Source: [Clostridium] aerotolerans DSM 5434
Lineage (GTDB): Bacteria; Bacillota; Clostridia; Lachnospirales; Lachnospiraceae
Assembly (NCBI RefSeq): GCF_000687555.1
Contig: NZ_JHWJ01000006.1
Span: 62,001-126,000, forward strand
Reading direction: 5' to 3'
Length of the DNA stretch: 64,000 nucleotides
Of this stretch, positions 49,423 to 58,718 are shown in pieces. The notes beneath the pieces are model-generated. The model had not been told where the DNA came from and made no database searches. It worked only from the letters and a program-made list of their open reading frames with translations. How positions within the stretch are numbered: the stretch's first letter is position 1; every line of letters begins with the position of its first letter. The translations under genes and the position numbers were made by a program.

Positions 49423-50316
49423 ATGAAATGTGTACGAATGATATTATTAAGCCTTATGGTATGTATCTTATTAATGGGATGCGGCACTGTCAAGACCTCA
49501 GAAACAACGGCACAGACCCAGCCTGTAACAACCACTGGAGCAGGTAAGAGTAATGAGGCGGTTCCGGTAAAAGGTAAAATTATCTTATCCACGACCACAA
49601 GTACCCAGGACTCCGGGCTTTTAGATGTGATTCTACCGGATTTCACAAAAAAGACAGGCTGGGAAGTGGATACCGTAGCAGTTGGCACCGGGGAAGCATT
49701 AAAGATGGGAGAAAGCGGTGAGGCAGATGTTCTACTTGTTCATGCCAAAGCAAAAGAAGAGGAGTTCATCAAAGCTGGTTATGGTGTAAAACGATACGAT
49801 GTCATGTATAACGACTTTGTGGTGGTAGGACCAACCGGGAAGATAGAGCCAAATGAAGACGTTAAGACAACGTTCCAGACTATTTTTGACAATCAGTATC
49901 CCTTTGTTTCCAGAGGAGATGATTCGGGGACCAATACAAAAGAGCTTTCTATTTGGAAATCCTTAAATCTTACACCCGATCAGAATCCTAATTATCTAAG
50001 CTCTGGTCAGGGAATGGGAGCGACGCTTCTTATGGCAGATGAAAAAGGTGCCTATACCTTATCCGACCGTGCCACTTGGCTGACGACTAAAGAGAAAACT
50101 TCCATGGATATTATCTGTGAAAAGGATACACAGCTTCTTAATTATTATGGAGTCATTGCGGTAAATCCCAAGCAGAATTCCAAGATCAATGAGGAGGGAG
50201 CAAAGGACTTTGTAGACTGGATTCTATCCGATGATACCCAAAAGCTCATTGGAAGCTATGGAATAGAAGAATATGGACAATCCTTATTTACTCCCAATGC
50301 AGGGGCCAATGAGTAA
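49423..50316 (+). CDS. tupA: Tungstate ABC transporter substrate-binding lipoprotein
   Basis: The 297-aa protein has a lipoprotein signal with lipobox LLMGCGT and a Thr-rich linker, then STTTSTQDSGLLDVILPDF, the TTTS signature of TupA/WtpA-type binding proteins. RGDDSGTNTKE and ATWLTTKEK complete the oxyanion site. It captures tungstate at the cell surface. It follows moaA by 57 bp. Confidence 0.93.
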   Translation: MKCVRMILLSLMVCILLMGCGTVKTSETTAQTQPVTTTGAGKSNEAVPVKGKIILSTTTSTQDSGLLDVILPDFTKKTGWEVDTVAVGTGEALKMGESGEADVLLVHAKAKEEEFIKAGYGVKRYDVMYNDFVVVGPTGKIEPNEDVKTTFQTIFDNQYPFVSRGDDSGTNTKELSIWKSLNLTPDQNPNYLSSGQGMGATLLMADEKGAYTLSDRATWLTTKEKTSMDIICEKDTQLLNYYGVIAVNPKQNSKINEEGAKDFVDWILSDDTQKLIGSYGIEEYGQSLFTPNAGANE

Positions 50317-50324
50317 AGGAGCAG

Positions 50325-50993
50325 ATGAATGTGACTCTTAATCGGGAAACCATGGATATCATATGGCTGACTATGAGGCTGGGGCTTGTTTCCACTTTTC
50401 TTTCTGCGCTTATTGGGATTCCCCTGGGTCTTTTATTAGAAAGCAGAGATTTTTATGGGAAGAGAGTTATTTTAAGGATCAACCGGACGCTTATGGGATT
50501 TCCGCCAGTGGTGGTGGGCCTGATTGTCTACCTGCTATTCATGCGCAGAGGGCCTTTTGGGGAGCTTTCCTTGTTGTTTTCTTTCCCTGCTATGGTCATT
50601 GCTCAGTTATTCATTATTACTCCCATTGTCAGCGGAATGGTTTGTACAGCAGCAAAGAATGTAGCATCGGAGATCCGTACATTTGCCATCAGCATGAATG
50701 CCAGCCGGAGTCAGACCTTTTTTCTGCTGATAAAGGAAATGAAGCACGATATCTATTTTACAATGGCAGCCAGCTTTGGGCGGTCTATTAGTGAAGTAGG
50801 TGCCGTTATGATCGTGGGAGGCAACATTCAGTATAAAACTAGAACCATGACCACTGCAATTTCCTTGATGAGGAACAAGGGGGATTACAGTGAGGCAATT
50901 ACCCTTGGAGTGGTTCTTTTGCTTCTTTCATTTTGCATACAGACACTAATGGATACGTTAAAAAGGTACGAAAACAATGGTGAAAATTATTGA
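50325..50993 (+). CDS. tupB: Tungstate ABC transporter permease
   Basis: The 222-aa integral membrane protein has about five or six transmembrane segments and the ABC coupling loop FAISMNASRSQTFFLLIKE followed by GRSISEVGAVMIVGG, the EAA-type motif. It forms the channel with TupA and TupC. It is separated by 8 nt from tupA. Confidence 0.93.
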   Translation: MNVTLNRETMDIIWLTMRLGLVSTFLSALIGIPLGLLLESRDFYGKRVILRINRTLMGFPPVVVGLIVYLLFMRRGPFGELSLLFSFPAMVIAQLFIITPIVSGMVCTAAKNVASEIRTFAISMNASRSQTFFLLIKEMKHDIYFTMAASFGRSISEVGAVMIVGGNIQYKTRTMTTAISLMRNKGDYSEAITLGVVLLLLSFCIQTLMDTLKRYENNGENY

Positions 50994-51645
50994 ACTGGAA
51001 AAAAGAATTGAAAGTTTTCAACTGGATATTAAGAGCCTGCTGTTTCAGGAAAAAAAGATACATGGGCTAATTGGCAGTAACGGAAGTGGAAAGTCCACGT
51101 TGATAAAGCTCATCACCGGACTGATGAGACCGGATCAGGGAACGATTGATCTTGGCAGCCTAAGGAGTAAGGACATTACCTTTACCACCCAAAGACCCTA
51201 TATGCTTCATGATACGGTTTATCATAACCTGATCTACCCTTTAAAAATAAGAAATCAGATTCCTGCAAAGGAAGTGATAGGAAAATGGCTTGATCTGTGC
51301 GGCCTTACAGGAAAAGAAGAGCAGTTTGCTCCCAGCCTTTCCAGTGGAGAACGCCAGAAGCTTTCCTTTGCCAGAGCACTCATATTTAAACCGAAACTGG
51401 TTTTTATCGATGAGACCATGGCAAACATGGACCCTGAGAGCATCCGAACGTTTGAGCGCATTATTACAGACATTCAAACAGAAGATCCTATCACCTGGGT
51501 GATTGTAAGCCACCAGCCCACTCATATCTACAATCTATGCCAGGAAGTTCATATGATGGAAGCCGGAAAGCTCCTCTTTTCGGGAACACCAAAGGAGACT
51601 GGATACTTTATTAAGGAAAGGCATGAAAAGCAATGGAGTTATTAA
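50977..51645 (+). CDS. tupC: Tungstate ABC transporter ATP-binding protein
   Basis: The 222-aa ATPase has a Walker A GSNGSGKSTLIK, Q-loop TTQRPYM, signature LSSGERQKLSFARA and Walker B LVFIDETMANMD, all intact. The His switch is in VSHQPTH. It overlaps tupB by 17 bp and moeA by 13 bp, linking tungstate uptake and cofactor insertion in one transcript. Confidence 0.94.
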   Translation: MVKIIELEKRIESFQLDIKSLLFQEKKIHGLIGSNGSGKSTLIKLITGLMRPDQGTIDLGSLRSKDITFTTQRPYMLHDTVYHNLIYPLKIRNQIPAKEVIGKWLDLCGLTGKEEQFAPSLSSGERQKLSFARALIFKPKLVFIDETMANMDPESIRTFERIITDIQTEDPITWVIVSHQPTHIYNLCQEVHMMEAGKLLFSGTPKETGYFIKERHEKQWSY

Positions 51646-52862
51646 AGGTCCATACCTTAGAAGGTGCGAGAGAAAAACTGGTAGATGTCATGGAGGGGAA
51701 AGAACCTAAGATTCTTCGGCTCGAACTCTTAAAATCGCTGGATCACATACTGGCTCAGGATATCATGGCAGGAGAGCCAGTTCCAGCTTATTGCCGTTCC
51801 ATGGTTGACGGATACGCTGTAATGTCAGGAGATACCGGGGGAGCCTCGGAGGGGCTTCCCGTACTGCTTAAGCTGGCTGGAGAGGTATCCATGGGCTTTT
51901 CGCCTGATTTTATTGTAAAAGCGGGAACCTGCGGATATGTGCCCACAGGAGGCATGATTCCTGAGGGAGCCGATGCCGTGGTCATGGAGGAATACTGTGA
52001 ACTGTTCGATGAACATCACCTGGCAGTCTATGATGCCGTGGCTCATGGTAAAAATGTAGTCGCACAGGGAGAGGATATCCGTCATGGTGAGGTGGTCATA
52101 AAAAAGGGAACCAGAATCCGTCCCCAGGAGATTGGAGTTATGGCCAGTCTTGGAGTTTTAGAGGTGATGGTATATGAGCCCTGGACCATAACCATTATCT
52201 CCACCGGAGACGAACTGGTACACCCATCGCGTCAGCCGTTACCTGGAGAAATCAGAGATATTAATTCCTACGCCCTCAGTGCCAAGGCGGAAGCTTACGG
52301 TCTTAAGGTGCTAAATGTTATGGTACTTAAAGACGAAAAGGAACCTTTAAAAGAAAAGGTGCTGCAATCCATGAAGACCAGTGATCTTGTCATGATATCT
52401 GGTGGCAGCTCCAAAGGGAAAAAAGATGCCACCAGCCAGATTATTGATGAAGTGACAGGGGGGAATTCTCTCATTCATGGATTGGCTTTAAAGCCGGGAA
52501 AGCCCTCCATCTTTGGATTTGACCCGTTAACTGGTACTTTGGTCGTTGGCCTGCCGGGTCATCCGGTGGCTGCCATACTGGTATTTGAACTCATGGTCGC
52601 TTGGCTTTATAAACATATGACCAATCAAAAAGGAGCTCATTCCCTTTTTGCCCGTATGACCACCAACCTGGCCGGAGCACCGGGCAGGGCCACCTGTCAG
52701 CTGGTAAGGCTTATAAAGAAGGAAGAGGAGTATTATGCAGAGCCTGTGCACGGAAAATCCGGCCTTATCAGTACTTTAACAAGAGCAGACGGCTATTTTA
52801 TAATGGGACAAAATCAGGAAGGAATAAAAAAAGAGCAGCGGGTGGAAGTATTTTATCTATGA
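51633..52862 (+). CDS. moeA: Molybdopterin molybdenumtransferase MoeA
   Basis: The 409-aa protein has the MoeA layout: PAYCRSMVDGYAV, PTGGMIPEGADAVVMEEY, TGDELVHP and ISGGSSKGKKDAT, with domain IV near the C-terminus. MoeA inserts metal into adenylated pterin. Because it follows tupC, the metal is probably tungsten here, though the protein itself does not tell. Confidence 0.93.
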   Translation: MELLKVHTLEGAREKLVDVMEGKEPKILRLELLKSLDHILAQDIMAGEPVPAYCRSMVDGYAVMSGDTGGASEGLPVLLKLAGEVSMGFSPDFIVKAGTCGYVPTGGMIPEGADAVVMEEYCELFDEHHLAVYDAVAHGKNVVAQGEDIRHGEVVIKKGTRIRPQEIGVMASLGVLEVMVYEPWTITIISTGDELVHPSRQPLPGEIRDINSYALSAKAEAYGLKVLNVMVLKDEKEPLKEKVLQSMKTSDLVMISGGSSKGKKDATSQIIDEVTGGNSLIHGLALKPGKPSIFGFDPLTGTLVVGLPGHPVAAILVFELMVAWLYKHMTNQKGAHSLFARMTTNLAGAPGRATCQLVRLIKKEEEYYAEPVHGKSGLISTLTRADGYFIMGQNQEGIKKEQRVEVFYL

Positions 52863-52890
52863 CAGGAATCCCCATGGAAAGGCAGAGATT

Positions 52891-54801
52891 ATGGGTAAAA
52901 GGAATTTATACTTAAACAATACTCCGGTAGAAGAAGCTCGTATCATTTATGAGAATGCCTTGAAAAACCGGATCAAGATGGATTACGAAGAAATTCCAAC
53001 GGAAGCAAGCTTAGGTCGAATAACGAAAGAAGCTGTTTTTGCATTATGTTCTTCCCCTCTGTTTAACGCAGCCGCCATGGATGGAATTGCTGTAATCGCC
53101 GAAAGGACAAAGGGAGCATCCGACCGGGAACCATTGGAACTGAAAAAACACGAGGATTTTATTATCGTGGATACCGGTGATCCTGTTAAATATCCATACG
53201 ATGCTGTAATTATGGCAGAAGATGTGATAGAGATGGAGGACGGCTCCATAAAAATCTTGGAAGCAGCAACACCCTGGCAGCATATCAGGCCTGTGGGAGA
53301 GGATATTGTTGTCGGAGAAATGCTTTTAGCCAGTATGCATAAAATCCGCCCCATTGACATCGGGGTTCTTTTTTCCGGAGGAATTACAAACGTCAAAGTG
53401 GTAAAACAACCAAAGGTAGCCATTTTCCCTACGGGCACGGAGATCATCGAACCTGGAGAAGTGCCAAAAGATGGAGATATCATAGAATCCAATTCCAGAA
53501 TGTTTGAAGCGATGGTAGACTCTTACGGTGGAATTGCAGAGCGTTTTTCTCCCATTGAAGATGATTACGATAAGATTAAAAATGCGGTGTCCGGCGCCCT
53601 GGATTACTGCGATATGGTCATTGTAAACGCTGGCTCCAGCGCAGGAACAGAAGATTATACGGTTCATGTTTTAAGGGAGCTTGGGGAAGTCTTGGTACAC
53701 GGAGTTGCCATAAAGCCAGGAAAGCCAGTCATACTTGCCGTAATAAAGAATAAGCCAGTCATTGGACTTCCCGGCTATCCGGTATCCGCCTACATTGGAT
53801 TTGAAACTTTTGTAAAGCCAATTTTATCCATGTTTACGGGAGAACACGGATATGATAGCAACAAGGTAAATGCCGTACTCTCAAAGCGTCTCGTCTCTTC
53901 CTTAAAGCACAAGGAATACGTGAGAGTAAAGGTCGGAGAGGTGGATGGAAGATTGGTGGCATCCCCCCTTTCCAGAGGTGCCGGTGCGGCTATGAGTCTT
54001 GTACGTGCAGATGGTTTTTGTGTGATCGATCAGAACTGCGAAGGCATAGAAGCAGGAGAAGCCGTAAATGTAGAGCTTTACAGAAGCTTATCAGAGATCA
54101 GACATACCCTGGTTTCCATTGGGAGCCATGATCTTATTCTTGATATCATTGGAGATTTGATGTCGATTCACAATCCGGGAATCTATATGTCCAGCACTCA
54201 TGTAGGGAGCATGGGAGGTCTTATGGCCTTAAGGCGGGGAGAGGCACATATGGTTCCGGTTCATCTCCTCGATGAGGAATCCGGAGTATATAACATCCCT
54301 TATTTAATCCGGTTATTCAAAGAACCAATGGCACTTATAAAAGGAGTCAAACGGATTCAGGGCCTGATGATCCAAAAGGGCAATCCACGTATGATAAAAG
54401 GAATAGAAGATCTGGCTGATTGCCGTTATGTAAATAGGCAAAGAGGAGCGGGGACCCGTGTGCTTTTTGATTACAAGCTAAAGCTTTCAGGCATGGATGC
54501 TTCTCTGATCTCTGGTTACGACAGAGAAGCATCGACCCATATGGCAGCAGCGGCCCTGGTGGCCAGCAACAGCGCGGACGCTGCCCTGGGAATATATGCG
54601 GCTGCAAGTGCCATGGATTTGGAGTTTCTTCCCATTGGAGAAGAAGAGTATGATTTTGCAGTGCCGGTCAAATATTTAGACCTTCCTGAAATGCAGTCCT
54701 TTCTTCAAGTATTAAAATCAAAAGAGCTTCACCGTCGTATGGATGAGATCGGCGGGTATCAATATGATATGGCAGGTGAAATAATTTTCCTTCATCAATG
54801 A
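52891..54801 (+). CDS. MoeA fused to a C-terminal periplasmic-binding-like domain
   Basis: The 636-aa protein has a MoeA half (residues 1-400, with [23 protein letters not shown] and [12 protein letters not shown]) and a C-terminal substrate-binding-like domain (about 415-636, starting [14 protein letters not shown], with [13 protein letters not shown]). Such fusions occur in clostridia and archaea and are thought to bind the metal oxyanion or sense it. With the separate MoeA upstream, two MoeA proteins are encoded in tandem, as in some tungsten-using organisms. Confidence 0.92.
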   Translation: MGKRNLYLNNTPVEEARIIYENALKNRIKMDYEEIPTEASLGRITKEAVFALCSSPLFNAAAMDGIAVIAERTKGASDREPLELKKHEDFIIVDTGDPVKYPYDAVIMAEDVIEMEDGSIKILEAATPWQHIRPVGEDIVVGEMLLASMHKIRPIDIGVLFSGGITNVKVVKQPKVAIFPTGTEIIEPGEVPKDGDIIESNSRMFEAMVDSYGGIAERFSPIEDDYDKIKNAVSGALDYCDMVIVNAGSSAGTEDYTVHVLRELGEVLVHGVAIKPGKPVILAVIKNKPVIGLPGYPVSAYIGFETFVKPILSMFTGEHGYDSNKVNAVLSKRLVSSLKHKEYVRVKVGEVDGRLVASPLSRGAGAAMSLVRADGFCVIDQNCEGIEAGEAVNVELYRSLSEIRHTLVSIGSHDLILDIIGDLMSIHNPGIYMSSTHVGSMGGLMALRRGEAHMVPVHLLDEESGVYNIPYLIRLFKEPMALIKGVKRIQGLMIQKGNPRMIKGIEDLADCRYVNRQRGAGTRVLFDYKLKLSGMDASLISGYDREASTHMAAAALVASNSADAALGIYAAASAMDLEFLPIGEEEYDFAVPVKYLDLPEMQSFLQVLKSKELHRRMDEIGGYQYDMAGEIIFLHQ

Positions 54802-54856
54802 AATAAGCAGCCAGATGCACAAAGGAAGCAGTGTACAAGAAAGGAAGTCAGAGAAC

Positions 54857-55351
54857 ATGGAGATAGAGACTGGTTTTACACATTTTGACACCAATGGAAA
54901 CGCCGTCATGGTAGATGTGACAGATAAAAAAGAAACCGTCAGGGAAGCAGTAGCAAAAGGAAGAATCAAGATCAGCAAAGCCATCTATGAAGCAATTAGG
55001 AATAAAAACATAGAAAAAGGTGATGTGCTTGGAATCGCCAGAGTGGCTGGAATCATGGGAGCCAAAAAGACCCCGGACCTGATTCCCCTGTGTCACACCC
55101 TCCCAATCACCAAAGCGTCAGTGGATTTTAATATGGATTCCCATAGCTATGAGATTGAAGCAGTCTGTACCATAAAGACAACTGGAAAAACCGGTGTTGA
55201 AATGGAAGCACTTACTGGTGTGAGTGTTGCTCTTTTGACCATTTACGATATGTGTAAGGCAATGGATAAAGGGATGATGATAAAGGATATCTATCTGGAG
55301 CAGAAATCAGGCGGAAAAAGTGGGGATTTCTTAGCAGACAGAAACAGATAA
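54857..55351 (+). CDS. moaC: Cyclic pyranopterin monophosphate synthase MoaC
   Basis: The start is ATG 54857 after AAAGGAAG; an earlier in-frame ATG at 54815 lacks a site. The 164-aa protein has the MoaC signatures [30 protein letters not shown] and [11 protein letters not shown]. It completes the first pterin step with MoaA. MoaD and MoaE are not seen in this window. Confidence 0.95.
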   Translation: MEIETGFTHFDTNGNAVMVDVTDKKETVREAVAKGRIKISKAIYEAIRNKNIEKGDVLGIARVAGIMGAKKTPDLIPLCHTLPITKASVDFNMDSHSYEIEAVCTIKTTGKTGVEMEALTGVSVALLTIYDMCKAMDKGMMIKDIYLEQKSGGKSGDFLADRNR

Positions 55352-55373
55352 ATAACAGGGATCGGTGAGAGAT

Positions 55374-56306
55374 ATGGGAATTGTAAAGGCAGTATGTATC
55401 AGTGAGAATCGGGGAACCCAAAAGGTAAATGTGAAAACAGCTGAGTTTGCCATGAACTATGGGATTATAGGAGACGCTCATGGGGGGAGCTGGCATCGTC
55501 AGGTAAGTCTTCTGTCTCATGAAAAGATTGAGGCATTTAAAAGAGAGGGCGCGGATGTTCTCCCCGGTGCTTTTGGAGAAAATCTGATTGTGGAAGGCTT
55601 TGATTTCAGTTCCATTCCAATAGGCACCAGATTTCAGTGCAAGGATGTAATCTTGCAGTTGACACAGCATGGCAAACAATGCCATTCCCACTGTCAGATC
55701 TATTACAAAATGGGGAAATGTATCATGCCCACAGAGGGAACGTTTGCAGAAGTTATAAAGGGCGGGACAATTTCTGTGGGAGATGAGGTGATTCAGCTTA
55801 AGGATCGGGATGAGAGATTGACAGCTGCCGTTATAACCCTCAGTGATTCTGGTTTTGCAGGAAAACGGGAAGACAGGAGCGGAGTGCTGTTAAAAGAGCT
55901 GTTAGAAGAAAACGGCTACCGTATAGTGGAATCCTTGCTGCTTCCCGATGAACAAAGCCAGATTGAGGAAGAGCTGATCAGACTTTCTGATCAAAGAGAG
56001 GTGAATCTAATCGTGACAACCGGCGGAACCGGATTTTCTCCAAGAGACTGTACACCAGAGGCAACTCTCGCGGTAGCCACCAGAAATGCTCCCGGAATTG
56101 CAGAGGCCATGAGACTATACAGCATGGCAATTACAAAGCGAGCCATGCTCAGCCGCGGAGTCAGTGTAATTCGGGGAAAGACATTAATCGTAAATCTTCC
56201 CGGAAGCCCTAAAGCGGTAAAAGAAAGCATGGAATGTATTGCAGATCAGTTACCCCATGGATTAAATGTATTATTAGGAAGGGTATCCAATTGCGCAAGG
56301 CCATGA
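55374..56306 (+). CDS. MOSC domain-MogA/MoaB fusion protein
   Basis: The start is ATG 55374. The 310-aa protein has an N-terminal MOSC domain (residues 1-150: IIGDAHGGSWHRQVSLLSHE, GAFGENLIVEG and QHGKQCHSHC, with a conserved Cys) and a C-terminal MogA/MoaB adenylyltransferase domain (from about residue 155: AVITLSDSGFAGKREDRSG, TTGGTGFSPRD). The MogA half activates the pterin for MoeA, and MOSC domains are associated with sulfur transfer. It is the last gene of the long array and is followed by a terminator. Confidence 0.92.
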   Translation: MGIVKAVCISENRGTQKVNVKTAEFAMNYGIIGDAHGGSWHRQVSLLSHEKIEAFKREGADVLPGAFGENLIVEGFDFSSIPIGTRFQCKDVILQLTQHGKQCHSHCQIYYKMGKCIMPTEGTFAEVIKGGTISVGDEVIQLKDRDERLTAAVITLSDSGFAGKREDRSGVLLKELLEENGYRIVESLLLPDEQSQIEEELIRLSDQREVNLIVTTGGTGFSPRDCTPEATLAVATRNAPGIAEAMRLYSMAITKRAMLSRGVSVIRGKTLIVNLPGSPKAVKESMECIADQLPHGLNVLLGRVSNCARP

Positions 56307-56376
56307 AGCTGGTTTGGTAGTTTCTCAATATATGAAACACCAATAATAAATTTAAATGAGATGAATAAAGTTAATG

Positions 56377-56410
56377 CAGAGAGCCTTGTAAAGCAAAGCT
56401 CTCTGTTTTT
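56377..56410 (+). terminator. Terminator of the long AOR-PKS-tungstopterin array
   Basis: CAGAGAGC (56,377-56,384) and GCTCTCTG (56,398-56,405) form an 8-bp stem with a 13-nt loop, followed by five T residues. It lies 70 bp after the MOSC-MogA stop. It is the first clear terminator on the + strand after 25.3 kb that I could find. Confidence 0.75.
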
Positions 56411-56546
56411 AAATATGGTGATTTCCTTTTGCTTTTCAGCAATTATGGAATGTTGTGATAAATTATGTTAGAATAATGGGTAGCATGATAGATAATACCA
56501 TGCCAGCCTTAAAAAATAGACAGATATACGAAAGACAGATGATAAC

Positions 56547-56978
56547 ATGGAAACATATAACTGTATCGTTGTATTTAATAAAACGAAAGATAAAATACTA
56601 TTTTGTAAAAGAGTTAAAGACCCATACAAAGGACGATATAACTTTGTAGGCGGTAAAGTTGAAGCAGGGGAAAGCAGTGCTCATGCTGCATACCGGGAAT
56701 TGGAAGAGGAAACTGGGATATCAAGGTGCCATATTACATTACACAGGTTGATGGACATAACATACTATTATCAGGATCTTATATTGGAGTTTTTCGTAGG
56801 GCAGCTAAGAGACGATATAACATTGGTACAAGAAATCAATCCCTTAGAGTGGTTTCCTCTGACAGAAAACTTTGCCGATGAGGACAGATTTGCTGGTGAG
56901 CAGAACATAGGCCATATTGTAAATATAGCGTTGAAGTATCCGTTGTCTCAGGTCTCCCCAAAAGCCGATGATAGATGA
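56547..56978 (+). CDS. Nudix hydrolase
   Basis: The 143-aa protein has a complete Nudix box, GGKVEAGESSAHAAYRELEE plus ETGI, with the metal-binding Glu residues. The preceding strand RYNFV is typical of MutT/NUDT1-like members. It hydrolyses a nucleoside diphosphate derivative; the substrate is unknown. The ribosome binding site is weak. Confidence 0.88.
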   Translation: METYNCIVVFNKTKDKILFCKRVKDPYKGRYNFVGGKVEAGESSAHAAYRELEEETGISRCHITLHRLMDITYYYQDLILEFFVGQLRDDITLVQEINPLEWFPLTENFADEDRFAGEQNIGHIVNIALKYPLSQVSPKADDR

Positions 56979-57075
56979 CAACGGTCTTATGATGCGTATG
57001 GACATACTCGCAGACATAAGAATAGAAACAGGAGAAGTTTTATTCACTAACATACAACTACAAAGGAAGAGGTGC

Positions 57076-57924
57076 ATGATGATGAACTATAACGATATTA
57101 AGCCAATCATAGAAGAACTGAAAGTAAGGACTAAAAAGGAAGCATTTTCTATTAAAATCTGTAAAGATAAGGTGCCGGATTTGCGGGACAGTAAGTTGGG
57201 CGGGATTCCCTATTGGGATATAGAAAAAGAATATCCCGTTGACTCCCAGGGAAAGAAGCTCATGATGTTAGCTCAGATAAATCTGGAACAATATGATTTT
57301 GGACAACGGCTGCCTGGTAAAGGCATGCTGCAGTTTTTTACTGGACTTGATGATGTTTTTGGTCTGGATTTTGATGAGCAGGACAAACAGGATACGTTTC
57401 GAGTGATATATCATGAAACAATAAATGATACCATAGCAAAAGAAGCTGTTATGAGCCTTGGAGCTCCAACGAATCTGGAAGAGATATTAGAGGAATACAC
57501 ACCGGTCACCAAGGAGTATGCCTTAGAGTTTTCAAAAAAAGAAGTATACTTAGGGGAATGTGATTACCGGTTTGAACCTTTATTCCGTGAGATTGCGAAA
57601 GAAATAGGGATTGACCTCCAGGAAGAAGAAAACCTTTATGATTTAATGGATGATGAAGTATATGAGCAAATGATTGAGGAACTTTCAAGTACAGGTCACT
57701 GGCTGTTAGGCTATCCATTCTTCACACAGACCGATCCCAGACAGTACAATGAGAAATACAGCTATTACGATACCGTGCTGTTTCAATTGGATTCAGATTA
57801 TGACAAAGAATATGGCGATCTGGTGCTATGGGGAGATTGCGGCGTAGGCAATTTCTTCATCAACAGTGAAGATTTAAAGAATCGAAACTTTGACAAGATT
57901 CTTTATAATTGGGATTGTTGTTAA
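57076..57924 (+). CDS. YwqG-like protein (DUF1963)
   Basis: The start is ATG 57076, 8 nt after AAGGA; an ORF from 56968 overlaps the Nudix gene without a site. The 282-aa protein fits the DUF1963/YwqG family: KLGGIPYWDIEKEYP, LMMLAQINLEQ and the C-terminal DLVLWGDCGVGNFFIN region. The family has no established function. Confidence 0.85.
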   Translation: MMMNYNDIKPIIEELKVRTKKEAFSIKICKDKVPDLRDSKLGGIPYWDIEKEYPVDSQGKKLMMLAQINLEQYDFGQRLPGKGMLQFFTGLDDVFGLDFDEQDKQDTFRVIYHETINDTIAKEAVMSLGAPTNLEEILEEYTPVTKEYALEFSKKEVYLGECDYRFEPLFREIAKEIGIDLQEEENLYDLMDDEVYEQMIEELSSTGHWLLGYPFFTQTDPRQYNEKYSYYDTVLFQLDSDYDKEYGDLVLWGDCGVGNFFINSEDLKNRNFDKILYNWDCC

Positions 57925-57959
57925 GTAAACAGATAAAAGTAATTTAGAAAGAGGCATCT

Positions 57960-58412
57960 ATGAAACACATTGCAATCTTATCGGATACTCATGGTTTGCT
58001 GCGAGAGGAAGTCAGGGTTCATTTGGCAGCCGCTGATTGTATCATTCATGCCGGTGATATAGATAATTCCCTCATCTATTATGAGATGGAGCGGCTGGGG
58101 GAAATCTATGCAGTCCGTGGAAATAACGATAAGAATTGGGCAGAAAATCTGCCTGAAAGCATTACAGTCACCATAGAAGGCGTGTGCTTTTTTATCGTTC
58201 ATAATAAAAAGGATGTCCCTGAGGATCTGTCAAATATAGATGTGGTGATTTATGGACATTCTCATAAGTATTCCCAGGAAATGATTGATGGGGTGCTGTT
58301 CTTAAACCCAGGAAGCTGCGGAAAACGGCGTTTTGATTTGGAGCTTACCATGTGCTGCATGACAGTGAACGCGGGGCAATATGAGTTTGAAAAGATAAGT
58401 ATTCCCTACTAA
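57960..58412 (+). CDS. YfcE/MJ0936-like metallophosphodiesterase
   Basis: The 150-aa protein has the calcineurin-like motifs: SDTHGLL (Asp, His), HAGDIDN (Asp), VRGNNDKN (Asn, Asp) and YGHSHKYSQ. NPGSCGKRR is typical of the YfcE group. It hydrolyses phosphodiesters with two metal ions. The biological substrate is unknown. Confidence 0.9.
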   Translation: MKHIAILSDTHGLLREEVRVHLAAADCIIHAGDIDNSLIYYEMERLGEIYAVRGNNDKNWAENLPESITVTIEGVCFFIVHNKKDVPEDLSNIDVVIYGHSHKYSQEMIDGVLFLNPGSCGKRRFDLELTMCCMTVNAGQYEFEKISIPY

Positions 58413-58484
58413 ACGATGATGTTTGGATATTATAGAAGTATATGAAAAATCAGACTTAAATGACAGAATGAAAGGAACAATAAA

Positions 58485-58685
58485 ATGGATGGAACAGTGA
58501 GAAAAGAGATTAAAATCGGTGACCGGGTCATGGTCGTGCAAAAGCAGGACCAGAGAACCGGAAAACTGACCGAAGGTGTGGTACAGAGAATATTAACCAA
58601 TTCCCCCAATCACCCAAGAGGCATTAAGGTGATGTTAGAAGGGGGAATTGTAGGCAGAGTACAAGGCGGAATAGATACTAAGTAA
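58485..58685 (+). CDS. ywbE: YwbE family protein
   Basis: The 66-aa protein matches the YwbE family: IKIGDRVMVVQKQDQRTGKL, ILTNSPNHPRGIKVMLEGG and VGRVQ. It is a small, conserved protein of unknown function, here with a clear ribosome binding site, AAAGGAA. Confidence 0.9.
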   Translation: MDGTVRKEIKIGDRVMVVQKQDQRTGKLTEGVVQRILTNSPNHPRGIKVMLEGGIVGRVQGGIDTK

Positions 58686-58718
58686 AGAAGTTGTTTTCCG
58701 TGGTTTGGTTAGTCAGTA

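Noticed and set aside
52983-53492. A 169-codon antisense reading frame within the MoeA-PBP gene
   Set aside because: It is the complement of a well-conserved coding region and has no domain or ribosome binding site of its own.
55212-55691. A 159-codon antisense reading frame across moaC and the MOSC-mogA gene
   Set aside because: It covers two well-supported genes on the other strand and its translation has no recognisable feature.
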